A stretch of DNA of 64,000 bases from an uncultured Flavobacterium sp. Lineage in GTDB: Bacteria; Bacteroidota; Bacteroidia; Flavobacteriales; Flavobacteriaceae. Of the stretch, positions 50,028-57,760 are shown one piece after another. The notes beneath the pieces were generated by a model. The model was given only the letters and a program-made list of their open reading frames with translations, did not search any database and was not told the DNA's origin. The DNA lies in the NCBI RefSeq assembly GCF_946478785.1, contig NZ_CAMLDD010000023.1, positions 32,542-96,541 on the forward strand, given 5' to 3'. A program made the position numbers and the translations under genes. Position 1 is the stretch's first letter; every line of letters starts with the position of its first letter.

Positions 50028-50590
50028 AGTAGGTATTTTTTTGGGTTGTTATATATTAATAAATTTTAAAAGTTACTCTTCGAAATATGCAATGACAGAC
50101 TATTTTTGTATATTTTTGAATCAAATTTCACACTATAAATTAATGTTAAAATTTAACTATAACTTCAAAAACTTAATAATAGTATTTTTCTCTATAAATT
50201 TGCAATTAAAATGTACATAAACACAGCTTCGCTTTCCTAAATCCCATTTTCATAAGAATTAGAAAAAAATAAAATTTGCACAAATGTATTGACAATTTTT
50301 AGATAATATACTTAAAACTACTACCCAAGCAAGATTAAAATTAACATAAAAATACATTAATCTCATAATCAGATAGATATTTTTTTTTCAGTTTTATGGT
50401 CTTGATTAAAATTTTTATGAAAAAATAAAATTAACCTAATCTCAAAGCACTAAAATAGTGATAATCGTTTTTTTAGTGTTAAATTTCTGACGATTTAAAT
50501 TCCCGAAAAAACGATTAATAGCTTTATTTTTATAAATTACTAAATCCAACATTAAATTGTCTAAGGGATAACTTTTAAAATTTTAGTTTA
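50028..50590. other. Divergent intergenic region with a 12-bp inverted repeat
   Basis: About 560 bases between divergent genes. No ORF of coding character and no RNA gene is seen. CACTA and TAGTG flank AAA at 50448-50460, and TAATCGTTTTTT (50462-50473) pairs perfectly with AAAAAACGATTA (50506-50517). These could be operator sites for the plus-strand gene that follows. Confidence 0.55.
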
Positions 50591-50602
50591 TTGCTTTTAA
50601 TT

Positions 50603-51568
50603 ATGAAAGAATTTATATTTTTTTTCTTTTTTTTCACTACAACAACTCATAGCCAGATTACAGGATGCACAGATCCAATCTCAAAAGGCTACGATTCAAA
50701 TGCTATACTAAATGACGGAAGCTGTCAGTACAAAAAAATTAAAATGAAACCGGATTATTCGAAAACCTTAAGTGATACCATCAAAGAAACCTCAGGAGTA
50801 ATTTCATTTGAAAATTTAGTATGGACACATAATGATGATCATGATAAGACCATCTACGGCTTAGACTCTTTGGGTAATATCAAAAAAAAAATAGTTCTGG
50901 AAAACGTTATTAATCACGACTGGGAAGAGATATCACAAGACAGTTCTCACATATACATGGGAGACTTTGGCAATAATTATGCAGGAAACAGAACTGATTT
51001 AAAAATCTTAAAAATTGAAAAAAGATCTTTTTTAGAAGAAAACCCAGCCATTGAAACTATTTCTTTCAACTATTCTGATCAATCCGATTTTTCTTCAAAA
51101 AAACCGAACACAACTAATTTCGATTGTGAAGCTTTTATAGTTACAAATGACAGTCTCTATCTATTTACTAAACAATGGAAATCATCAAAAACTAGTATTT
51201 ATACCTTACCAAACAAATCAGGAAACCATACAGCAAAACTAAAAGAAACACTTGATACTAAAGGTTTGGTGACAGGCGCCACCTATTTAGAATCCAAAAA
51301 ATTAATTGCTCTTTGTGGTTATTCTAAAAAAGGAAAACCTTTTATATACATATTGTATGATTATAAAAACCACGACTTTCTATCTGGAAACAAAAGAAGA
51401 GTGTGGCTTAAACTCCCTTTTCATCAAATTGAAGGAATTACAACTATAGATGGCTTACATTATTATTTAACCAATGAAGCTTTAATTAGGAAACCTGTTC
51501 TAAATGTCCGGCAACAAATTCATTATTTAGATTTAAGTCCGATATTAAAATCCTATCTTGATAAATAA
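50603..51568 (+). CDS. Secreted protein with a TSP3/DGSC-like motif and a beta-propeller-like body
   Basis: 321 residues from the ATG at 50603 (a TTG four codons upstream is ignored). Signal peptide KEFIFFFFFFTTTTHSQ. The mature N-terminus GCTDPISKGYDSNAILNDGS belongs to the short CTDP..DGSC motif common in Bacteroidota secreted proteins. The remainder has repeated strand patterns (VWTHNDDHDKTIYGLDSLG, HIYMGDFGNNYAGN, DSLYLFTKQWKSSKTSIYTL, TGATYLESKKLIALCGYS), suggesting a propeller of the esterase-like-phytase/NHL type. No sorting domain at the end, so periplasmic or surface. Function unknown. Confidence 0.78.
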   Translation: MKEFIFFFFFFTTTTHSQITGCTDPISKGYDSNAILNDGSCQYKKIKMKPDYSKTLSDTIKETSGVISFENLVWTHNDDHDKTIYGLDSLGNIKKKIVLENVINHDWEEISQDSSHIYMGDFGNNYAGNRTDLKILKIEKRSFLEENPAIETISFNYSDQSDFSSKKPNTTNFDCEAFIVTNDSLYLFTKQWKSSKTSIYTLPNKSGNHTAKLKETLDTKGLVTGATYLESKKLIALCGYSKKGKPFIYILYDYKNHDFLSGNKRRVWLKLPFHQIEGITTIDGLHYYLTNEALIRKPVLNVRQQIHYLDLSPILKSYLDK

Positions 51569-51592
51569 TTCGCAAATCGCAATATAATAGCT

Positions 51593-51600
51593 TACTTTTG
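51593..51600 (+). promoter_or_regulatory. -7 box upstream of the ABC-F gene
   Basis: TACTTTTG followed by C, an exact match to the flavobacterial -7 box, 58 bases before the GTG start. Confidence 0.5.
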
Positions 51601-51658
51601 CAAAAAGTTATGTTTTGTAAAACCTTCATAACTTAATTTATAACTCATAATTTACAAA

Positions 51659-53521
51659 GTGAATTACCTTTCTGTAGAAAATATATCGAAGTCTTTTGGC
51701 GAAAGAACGCTTTTTGACAACATCTCATTCGGAATTAATAAAGACCAAAAAATAGCTTTTATCGCTAAAAACGGTTCTGGAAAAACAACCATTATGAGTA
51801 TTATTAATGGTCTGGATGAGCCTGATACTGGACAAGTAGTTTTGAGAAAGGGAATTCGTATGGCGTTTCTTTCTCAGGATAATAACCTGCAAGACGAGTT
51901 AACGATTGAAGAAAGTATTTTCGCCTCGGATAATGAAACTTTAAAAGTAATCGAAGCCTACGAAAAAGCATTAGAAAATCCAGATGACGAAGAAGCATAT
52001 CAAAAAGCTTTTGACGGAATGGACCAGCATAATGCCTGGGATTTTGAAACCCAATACAAGCAAATTTTATTTAAATTAAAATTGGAAGATTTTAAACTTA
52101 AAGTAAAAAATCTGTCAGGCGGGCAAAAAAAACGTCTTTCATTGGCTATTATTTTGATCAATCGTCCTGATTTATTGATACTGGATGAGCCAACGAATCA
52201 CCTGGATCTTGAAATGATCGAATGGTTGGAGAGTTATTTTGCCAAAGAAAACATTACGCTGTTTATGGTGACGCACGACCGTTTCTTCTTAGAGCGTGTT
52301 TGTAATGAAATTATTGAATTGGACAACGGAAAATTATACCAATATAAAGGAAATTACTCTTATTATTTAGAAAAAAAAGAAGAACGAATTACTTCTGAAA
52401 ATGCCAGCGTTGACAAAGCAAAAAACTTATTTGTAAAAGAATTAGAATGGATGCGCCGTCAGCCAAAAGCGAGAACTACAAAGTCAAAATCGCGTCAGGA
52501 TGATTTTTACGTAATTAAAGAAAAGGCACAAAGCCGTCGTCGCGAGAACAAGGTAGAACTTGAAATTAATATGGAGCGTATGGGAAGCAAAATTATTGAG
52601 CTTCACAAAATTTCAAAAAAATTCAAAGATCATGTTATTCTGGACAATTTTAGTTTTGATTTTCAGCGCGGAGAACGCATTGGAATTATTGGTAAAAACG
52701 GAACAGGGAAATCTACTTTTTTAAATCTTCTTACCGGAACAATTCCGCTTGATAGCGGGCGTGTTGTAAAAGGTGATACTATTAAAATTGGTTATTATAC
52801 ACAAAGCGGAATCAATCCGAAACCTAATCAGCGTGTTATTGATATTATTAAAGAATACGGAGAATTTATTCCACTTGCAAAAGGCAGAATGATTTCTGCT
52901 TCACAATTGTTGGAGCGTTTTCTTTTTGATGCTAAAAAACAATACGATTTTGTCGAGAAATTAAGTGGTGGAGAATTAAAACGTTTGTATTTATGTACGG
53001 TTTTGATTCAGAATCCGAATTTTTTAATTCTTGATGAGCCTACAAATGATTTAGATATTGTTACATTGAATGTTTTAGAGAGCTTCCTTTTAGATTATCC
53101 TGGATGTCTTTTAGTAGTTTCTCACGACCGTTATTTTATGGATAAAATTGTCGATCATTTATTCATTTTTAGAGGAAACGGTGAAATCGAGAATTTTCCT
53201 GGCAATTATTCTGATTTCAGGGCTTATGAAGACAGTACCGATGTAGCTCAAAAAGAAGAAAACAAGGCAGAAAAGAAAGATTGGAAACAAAATAATCCAA
53301 CCGGAAATTTAACTTTTAACGAGCAAAAGGAATATCAAAAACTCGAAAGAGAAATCAAAGATTTGGAAATTGATAAAACGAAAATCGAACAATTATTCTC
53401 TGATGGAAAAGTTGCTGATGCTGATATCGAGAAAAAAGCAAACGAACTACAAAATATCATTAATAAAATAGACCAGAAGGAAGAACGCTGGTTTGAGCTT
53501 TCGGCGAAAATAGAAGGATAA
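51659..53521 (+). CDS. ABC-F family ATPase (Uup-like)
   Basis: 620 residues, GTG start at 51659, where the conserved NYLSVENISKSFGERTL begins. Two ABC domains without membrane segments: Walker A AKNGSGKTT (the first residue is Ala where Gly is usual) and GKNGTGKST; signatures LSGGQKKR and LSGGELKR; Walker B LLILDEPTNHLD and FLILDEPTNDLD. The linker (about 240-310, basic, EWMRRQPKARTTKSKSRQ) is the P-site tRNA interaction motif region. A C-terminal coiled coil (about 560-620) is Uup-like. Acts on ribosomes, restoring translation at difficult sequences; not a transporter. Confidence 0.95.
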   Translation: MNYLSVENISKSFGERTLFDNISFGINKDQKIAFIAKNGSGKTTIMSIINGLDEPDTGQVVLRKGIRMAFLSQDNNLQDELTIEESIFASDNETLKVIEAYEKALENPDDEEAYQKAFDGMDQHNAWDFETQYKQILFKLKLEDFKLKVKNLSGGQKKRLSLAIILINRPDLLILDEPTNHLDLEMIEWLESYFAKENITLFMVTHDRFFLERVCNEIIELDNGKLYQYKGNYSYYLEKKEERITSENASVDKAKNLFVKELEWMRRQPKARTTKSKSRQDDFYVIKEKAQSRRRENKVELEINMERMGSKIIELHKISKKFKDHVILDNFSFDFQRGERIGIIGKNGTGKSTFLNLLTGTIPLDSGRVVKGDTIKIGYYTQSGINPKPNQRVIDIIKEYGEFIPLAKGRMISASQLLERFLFDAKKQYDFVEKLSGGELKRLYLCTVLIQNPNFLILDEPTNDLDIVTLNVLESFLLDYPGCLLVVSHDRYFMDKIVDHLFIFRGNGEIENFPGNYSDFRAYEDSTDVAQKEENKAEKKDWKQNNPTGNLTFNEQKEYQKLEREIKDLEIDKTKIEQLFSDGKVADADIEKKANELQNIINKIDQKEERWFELSAKIEG

Positions 53522-53531
53522 AGTTACACAG

Positions 53532-53578
53532 AGATTCACAAAGAAAACGCAGAGTGGCACTAAGTCTTTTGTGAATCT
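53532..53578. repeat. Intergenic inverted words (AGATTCACAAA family)
   Basis: AGATTCACAAA at 53532-53542 pairs over 11 bp with TTTGTGAATCT at 53568-53578, in the spacer after the ABC-F gene. Similar words (GTTTCTTTGTAAGTCTCTATG) follow. Confidence 0.5.
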
Positions 53579-53651
53579 TTGTTTCTTTGTAAGTCTCTAT
53601 GAAACAAAAATTACATTTTATTATATTTATCCAGTAAAAACACATAATATC

Positions 53652-54113
53652 ATGAAATACATCTTAACTTCATTATTAGCATTAACACTTTTTATCTCTT
53701 GCAATAAAGACGAACCTAAAAAAACAGATTATACTGTTGAAAACGAAAAAGAAATTGCAGATTACATTGCTAAGAATAATTTAACGGCAGAACGAAGCGA
53801 TTCGGGCCTTTATTATGTAATCACTGAATCTGGAACAGGAAACCAACCTACATCAGCTTCTAATGTAACTGTTGCCTATAAAGGGTATTACACTAACGGA
53901 AATATTTTTGACCAGAGTAAAGCGGAAGGAATTTCTTTTGGTTTAAATAACGTAATTGCAGGGTGGACTGAAGGGATTCCTTACTTTAAAACCGGAGGAA
54001 GCGGTATTCTTCTAGTTCCTTCACATTTAGGTTACGGGCCTTTTGATTACAGAGGTATTCCTGGAGGATCTGTTTTGATTTTTGATGTAAAATTGATTTC
54101 TATAAACAATTAA
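53652..54113 (+). CDS. FKBP-type peptidyl-prolyl cis-trans isomerase, lipoprotein
   Basis: 153 residues from the ATG at 53652; an ATG 81 bases earlier would put an unlikely extension before a clean lipoprotein signal (MKYILTSLLALTLFISCNKD, Cys about residue 17). An FKBP domain follows from about residue 55: SNVTVAYKGYYTNGNIFDQS, ISFGLNNVIAGWTEGIPYF, GGSGILLVPSHLGYGPF, GSVLIFDVKLISI. It helps fold periplasmic or surface lipoproteins. Related to flavobacterial GldI-like isomerases but shorter, so I do not assign that name. Confidence 0.92.
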   Translation: MKYILTSLLALTLFISCNKDEPKKTDYTVENEKEIADYIAKNNLTAERSDSGLYYVITESGTGNQPTSASNVTVAYKGYYTNGNIFDQSKAEGISFGLNNVIAGWTEGIPYFKTGGSGILLVPSHLGYGPFDYRGIPGGSVLIFDVKLISINN

Positions 54114-54140
54114 TCTGAGCAGGACTGAAAGCTTCTTAAA

Positions 54141-54932
54141 ATGTTATTCCAAATAAAATCATATCTAAAATTCCTTTGGAACTCTAAAAATGAGCACGGG
54201 GTACATTCGCCTTTTGTTTTTAGTTTATTAACAAAATCCTTTTACGACAAAAAACCTAAACCGGAATACTCGATTCTGAAAAACTATCGGAAATCATTAC
54301 TTCAAAATAAAAATTTTATAGAAGTAACTGATTTTGGTGCCGGATCGAAAGTTTTTAAATCTAATAGAAGACAAATTTCTAAAATTGCCCAAACTGCGGG
54401 GATTTCACCAAAAAGAGCTGAATTATTATATAGGGTTACCAATTATTTTAAACCTACAACTATTTTAGAAATTGGCACTTCATTGGGGTTGGCCACTTCT
54501 GCCCTGGCCTTGGGAAATTCAAAAGCAAAAGTAATAACTTTAGAGGGTTGCCCTCAAACAAGTTCAATTGCAAAAACTCAATTACAAGAATTTGATTGCA
54601 ATAATGTAGAAAATGTTGTTACAGAATTTGAAAGTTATTTTGAAGATTTGCAACTGAGACTGAAAACTGAGATTAAAAATTTCAATCTAATATACTTCGA
54701 CGGCAATCATTCTAAAAAGGCAACTTTAACCTATTTTGAACTTTTATTACCAACGATTAACAATGATTCTGTCTGGATTTTCGATGATATTCATTGGTCT
54801 CAAGACATGGAAGAAGCCTGGGAAGTTATAAAAAAACACCCAAAAGTAACCGTTACAATAGATACTTTTCAGTGGGGATTTGTATTTTTCAGACATGAGC
54901 AGGAAAAGGAGCATTTTGTTATTCGGGCATAA
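54141..54932 (+). CDS. Class I SAM-dependent methyltransferase
   Basis: 263 residues. The Rossmann core starts near 105 with motif I (ILEIGTSLGLATSALAL), then VITLEGCPQTSSIAKTQL and FNLIYFDGNHSKKATLTYF; the aspartate-rich VWIFDDIHWSQDMEEAW end is like O-methyltransferases of the catechol type. The long N-terminal extension (KNEHGVHSPFVFSLL and KRAELLYRVTNYF) is typical of a Bacteroidota group. Substrate unknown; cytoplasmic. Follows the FKBP gene by 27 bases and ends in a strong bidirectional terminator. Confidence 0.88.
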   Translation: MLFQIKSYLKFLWNSKNEHGVHSPFVFSLLTKSFYDKKPKPEYSILKNYRKSLLQNKNFIEVTDFGAGSKVFKSNRRQISKIAQTAGISPKRAELLYRVTNYFKPTTILEIGTSLGLATSALALGNSKAKVITLEGCPQTSSIAKTQLQEFDCNNVENVVTEFESYFEDLQLRLKTEIKNFNLIYFDGNHSKKATLTYFELLLPTINNDSVWIFDDIHWSQDMEEAWEVIKKHPKVTVTIDTFQWGFVFFRHEQEKEHFVIRA

Positions 54933-54964
54933 AAAAATGACAACCATTTCTGATTGTCATTTTT
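54933..54964 (+). terminator. Bidirectional terminator after the methyltransferase gene
   Basis: A perfect 11-bp stem (AAAAATGACAA at 54933-54943 with TTGTCATTTTT at 54954-54964). It lies between two convergent genes. Confidence 0.88.
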
Positions 54965-54987
54965 GAACCTAAATAAACCTAACTAAC

Positions 54988-55641
54988 CTATTTTTTTGCT
55001 TCAGCATTTTCTCCTGATTTTGCTCCCATTCTGTTAACAGTATACATTGGAGCAAACTTCAATTTTAAACCTGCAATTTTTCTGTTATCTTCTGCTGTAA
55101 GTCCTTCTTTTTCAACTGTATTTTTACGATTGTCAAGTGCTTCATACATCAATTTAATTTCATCCCAGTCTTCACGTGAATAACTGTCTTTATTATTCTC
55201 TACAGTATGTACAAATTGCTGGTAAACACTATGAATATTTTGAGCATTAACCCATTCGAAACTCATGTCATCACCCATTTTTCCTTCACCAAACAAATTA
55301 TTACGTAATTGTTGTTTTGAACTTGCAGGAGCAAGGGTTGCTGCCATCTCGTTTTTAAATTCTTCATATTTAATTTTGCTCTCATTGATTCTTTCAGTCT
55401 CTGCAGTGTTATCTTTAAGATCTGCAAGGGCCATATTTGCATTTTCAGCTCTTCTGTCATATTCAGCTTCCACAGCTGCCCAATCCGCTTTCAAATCATC
55501 TGCTGCAACATTTTTCACAGAGTCCACATAAGACACATAAGAATCAATTGTTTTTTTAGCCTGTTCTTGTTTTTCGTCTTTACATGATGTAAAACCTAAT
55601 GCAATTAATACAATTCCTGAGAAAATTTGTATGTTTTTCAT
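54988..55641 (-). CDS. Lipoprotein with a DUF6565-like helical domain
   Basis: 217 residues. Lipoprotein signal KNIQIFSGIVLIALGFTSC (Cys about 20). The mature part is almost entirely helical and charged: ADLKADWAAVEAEYDRRAEN, LKDNTAETERINESKIKYEE, AATLAPASSKQQLRNNL, DWDEIKLMYEALDNRKNTVE. It is a coiled-coil type domain that I recall from flavobacterial lipoproteins (DUF6565). The last part (VNRMGAKSGENAEAKK) is disordered. A TAAATTTG -7 box sits at 55671-55678 on this strand. Function unknown; the envelope location is the secure part. Confidence 0.75.
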   Translation of the reverse strand: MKNIQIFSGIVLIALGFTSCKDEKQEQAKKTIDSYVSYVDSVKNVAADDLKADWAAVEAEYDRRAENANMALADLKDNTAETERINESKIKYEEFKNEMAATLAPASSKQQLRNNLFGEGKMGDDMSFEWVNAQNIHSVYQQFVHTVENNKDSYSREDWDEIKLMYEALDNRKNTVEKEGLTAEDNRKIAGLKLKFAPMYTVNRMGAKSGENAEAKK

Positions 55642-55926
55642 AATTTTGATTTATTAAATTAATATATCATCAAATTTACTTCACAAGCAATCCATTAAAA
55701 TTACATTATTGTCATGTTTTTAAAAATAAAAACATTTTAAAAATATAAAAACTACTTAAAAATGATAATTATGAAAATTTAATCAAAAAAGATATAACAA
55801 TTCTAAAATTTACTCTTTTATTTAATACTTATTTATGAAGAGCTTTGTAACAAAATCCGATTCTAAACTACTTATCCTTTTTATTGAAAAGTGTTTTGTA
55901 CTTTTAAATCAAAATTGTAACCGAAA

Positions 55927-56613
55927 ATGGCAAATCCATTAATTAAAATAACTGACATTAAACGAAATTTTGTGCTTGGCAATGAAATAGTTTATGTCTT
56001 AAAAGGAATTAATCTAGAGATCAACAAAGGAGAATATGTTGCTTTAATGGGTCCATCAGGATCCGGAAAATCAACTTTAATGAATTTATTAGGCTGTTTG
56101 GATACACCAACGTCCGGACATTATGTTTTGAATGGAAAGGATGTCAGCCAAATGAAAGATGATGAACTGGCAGGGATTCGAAATAAAGAAATTGGTTTCG
56201 TATTTCAGACCTTTAATCTTTTACCTCGAACAACTGCTTTGGACAATGTCGCCTTACCAATGATTTATGCGGGATATTCAAAATCAGAACGCAACGCAAG
56301 AGCGGTAGAAGTGCTGAAACAGGTAAATCTTGCCGACAGAATGGATCACCAGCCAAACCAGCTCTCGGGAGGTCAACGCCAGCGTGTTGCCATTGCACGT
56401 GCTTTGGTTAATAAACCTTCCATTATTTTGGCAGATGAGCCAACCGGAAACCTAGACAGTAAAACTTCTGTTGAAATTATGAAGCTTTTTGGAGACATTC
56501 ATGCACAGGGAAACACCGTAATTTTGGTAACACACGAAGAAGATATTGCCGCTTACGCGCATCGTGTAATTCGTTTGCGTGATGGGTTGATTGAAAGTGA
56601 CACGACAAAATAA
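55927..56613 (+). CDS. ABC transporter ATP-binding protein (LolD/MacB type)
   Basis: 228 residues. Walker [10 protein letters not shown] (about 41-49), Q-loop [10 protein letters not shown], signature [15 protein letters not shown], Walker [12 protein letters not shown] and switch [13 protein letters not shown]. The [15 protein letters not shown] and [11 protein letters not shown] patterns are those of the MacB/LolD/FtsE group, which drives lipoprotein release or mechanical transport from the inner membrane. No permease gene is adjacent on either side, so its partner must be elsewhere. Cytoplasmic. Confidence 0.92.
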   Translation: MANPLIKITDIKRNFVLGNEIVYVLKGINLEINKGEYVALMGPSGSGKSTLMNLLGCLDTPTSGHYVLNGKDVSQMKDDELAGIRNKEIGFVFQTFNLLPRTTALDNVALPMIYAGYSKSERNARAVEVLKQVNLADRMDHQPNQLSGGQRQRVAIARALVNKPSIILADEPTGNLDSKTSVEIMKLFGDIHAQGNTVILVTHEEDIAAYAHRVIRLRDGLIESDTTK

Positions 56614-56626
56614 TTGAAGATTTGTG

Positions 56627-56730
56627 ATTTTAGATTAATTGTGTAACTAATACTTATTATTTAAATCTATCATTAGAACAATTTTGGATTCCAATAGGAA
56701 ATCTAAAATCAGAAGTCTAAAATCTAAAAT
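56627..56730. repeat. Intergenic inverted words (ATTTTAGATT / AATCTAAAAT)
   Basis: ATTTTAGATT at 56627-56636 is complementary to AATCTAAAAT at 56700-56709 and again at 56721-56730, just before the next start codon. Confidence 0.5.
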
Positions 56731-56732
56731 GA

Positions 56733-57302
56733 ATGAAAGTATACACCAAAACCGGGGACAAAGGAACAACAGCTCTTTTTGGAGGAACGCGCGTTCCTAA
56801 AGATCATATCAGGATTGACAGTTACGGAACTGTTGACGAATTAAACTCATATATAGGACTGATTCGTGATCACGAAATCGATACACATTATAAAAGCATT
56901 TTAATAGAAATTCAGGATCGCCTCTTTACTGTTGGCGCCATTTTGGCAACTCCTCAGGAAAAAGAAGTTTTAAAAAACGGCGAACTTCGACTTAGAAACC
57001 TTGGAATAATTGACTCCGATATCGAATTATTAGAAAATGAAATAGATAAAATGGAAGAAAGCCTTCCGCAGATGACGCATTTTGTTTTACCCGGAGGACA
57101 TATAACTGTGTCACATTGTCATATCGCACGTTGTATTTGCCGCCGTGCAGAACGTCTGGCAGTACATTTAAGCCATAATGAACATGTTCCTGAAATAACA
57201 ATTCAATATTTAAACCGACTTTCTGACTACCTTTTTGTCTTGGCACGGAAGTTGTCGAAAGACTTAAAAGCGGAGGAAGTGAAATGGATTCCCAGGAAGT
57301 AA
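56733..57302 (+). CDS. Cob(I)yrinic acid a,c-diamide adenosyltransferase (PduO type)
   Basis: 189 residues. The five-helix PduO fold starts KVYTKTGDKGTTALFGGTRV and continues DSYGTVDELNSYIGLIRDH; ATP-contact residues are in TKTGDKGT, and RCICRRAERL with the closing PEITIQYLNRLSDYLFVLAR is diagnostic. It transfers the adenosyl group of ATP to cob(I)alamin, making coenzyme B12 for enzymes such as methylmalonyl-CoA mutase. It is not linked to a B12 synthesis locus here, so it probably serves salvage of imported cobalamin. Confidence 0.95.
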   Translation: MKVYTKTGDKGTTALFGGTRVPKDHIRIDSYGTVDELNSYIGLIRDHEIDTHYKSILIEIQDRLFTVGAILATPQEKEVLKNGELRLRNLGIIDSDIELLENEIDKMEESLPQMTHFVLPGGHITVSHCHIARCICRRAERLAVHLSHNEHVPEITIQYLNRLSDYLFVLARKLSKDLKAEEVKWIPRK

Positions 57303-57317
57303 TCAGTCGCAATTTTT

Positions 57318-57351
57318 CAGTTTTCAGACTGCAAACTGGTACTAAAAACTG
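57318..57351. repeat. Intergenic inverted words (CAGTTTT / AAAACTG)
   Basis: CAGTTTT at 57318-57324 pairs with AAAACTG at 57345-57351, in the spacer after the adenosyltransferase gene. Similar wording (ACTGAATACT, ACTAAAA) is near 18478-18510. Confidence 0.4.
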
Positions 57352-57401
57352 AATACTATATAAGACGTTCTTAAATTTTACTAAAATAAATCAAAATTTA
57401 C

Positions 57402-57431
57402 TTGTCTTTTTCAGTAAAAAATTTATTTTTG
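57402..57431 (+). promoter_or_regulatory. Promoter of the DUF2795 gene
   Basis: TTG at 57402-57404, a 19-base spacer, then TATTTTTG at 57424-57431 followed by C. The ATG at 57453 follows 21 bases later. Confidence 0.65.
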
Positions 57432-57452
57432 CACAAACTAAATCGACAAAAG

Positions 57453-57674
57453 ATGTATTGGACATTAGAATTGGCATCTTATTTAAGTGATGCGCCGTGG
57501 CCTGCTAACAAAGACGAACTTATTGACTACGCCATTAGAGCAGGAGCTCCTTTGGAAGTAGTAGAAAACCTACAGTCGATTGAAGACGAAGGTGAGATAT
57601 ATGAATCAATGGAAGAAATTTGGCCTGATTATCCAACAGACGAAGATTATCTTTGGAATGAGGATGAATATTAA
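57453..57674 (+). CDS. DUF2795 domain protein
   Basis: 73 residues from the ATG at 57453; an earlier in-frame start overlaps the promoter. It begins MYWTLELASYLSDAPWPANK and continues ELIDYAIRAGAPLEVVENLQ, the small helical DUF2795 domain, then a very acidic tail (EEIWPDYPTDEDYLWNEDEY). It occurs widely next to secA in Bacteroidota. No signal peptide, so cytoplasmic. Function unknown; a role near SecA is suggested only by position. Confidence 0.87.
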   Translation: MYWTLELASYLSDAPWPANKDELIDYAIRAGAPLEVVENLQSIEDEGEIYESMEEIWPDYPTDEDYLWNEDEY

Positions 57675-57689
57675 AAAATAAACCAAAGG

Positions 57690-57719
57690 AAAAAGTCTCA
57701 TCACAGAGGCTTTTTTTTT
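57690..57719 (+). terminator. Terminator after the DUF2795 gene
   Basis: An 8-bp stem (AAAGTCTC with GAGGCTTT, one T-G pair) and nine T residues. It separates the DUF2795 gene from secA. Confidence 0.7.
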
Positions 57720-57760
57720 GGTTCAAACACACATTAGATAAAATAGAAATATAATAAATC

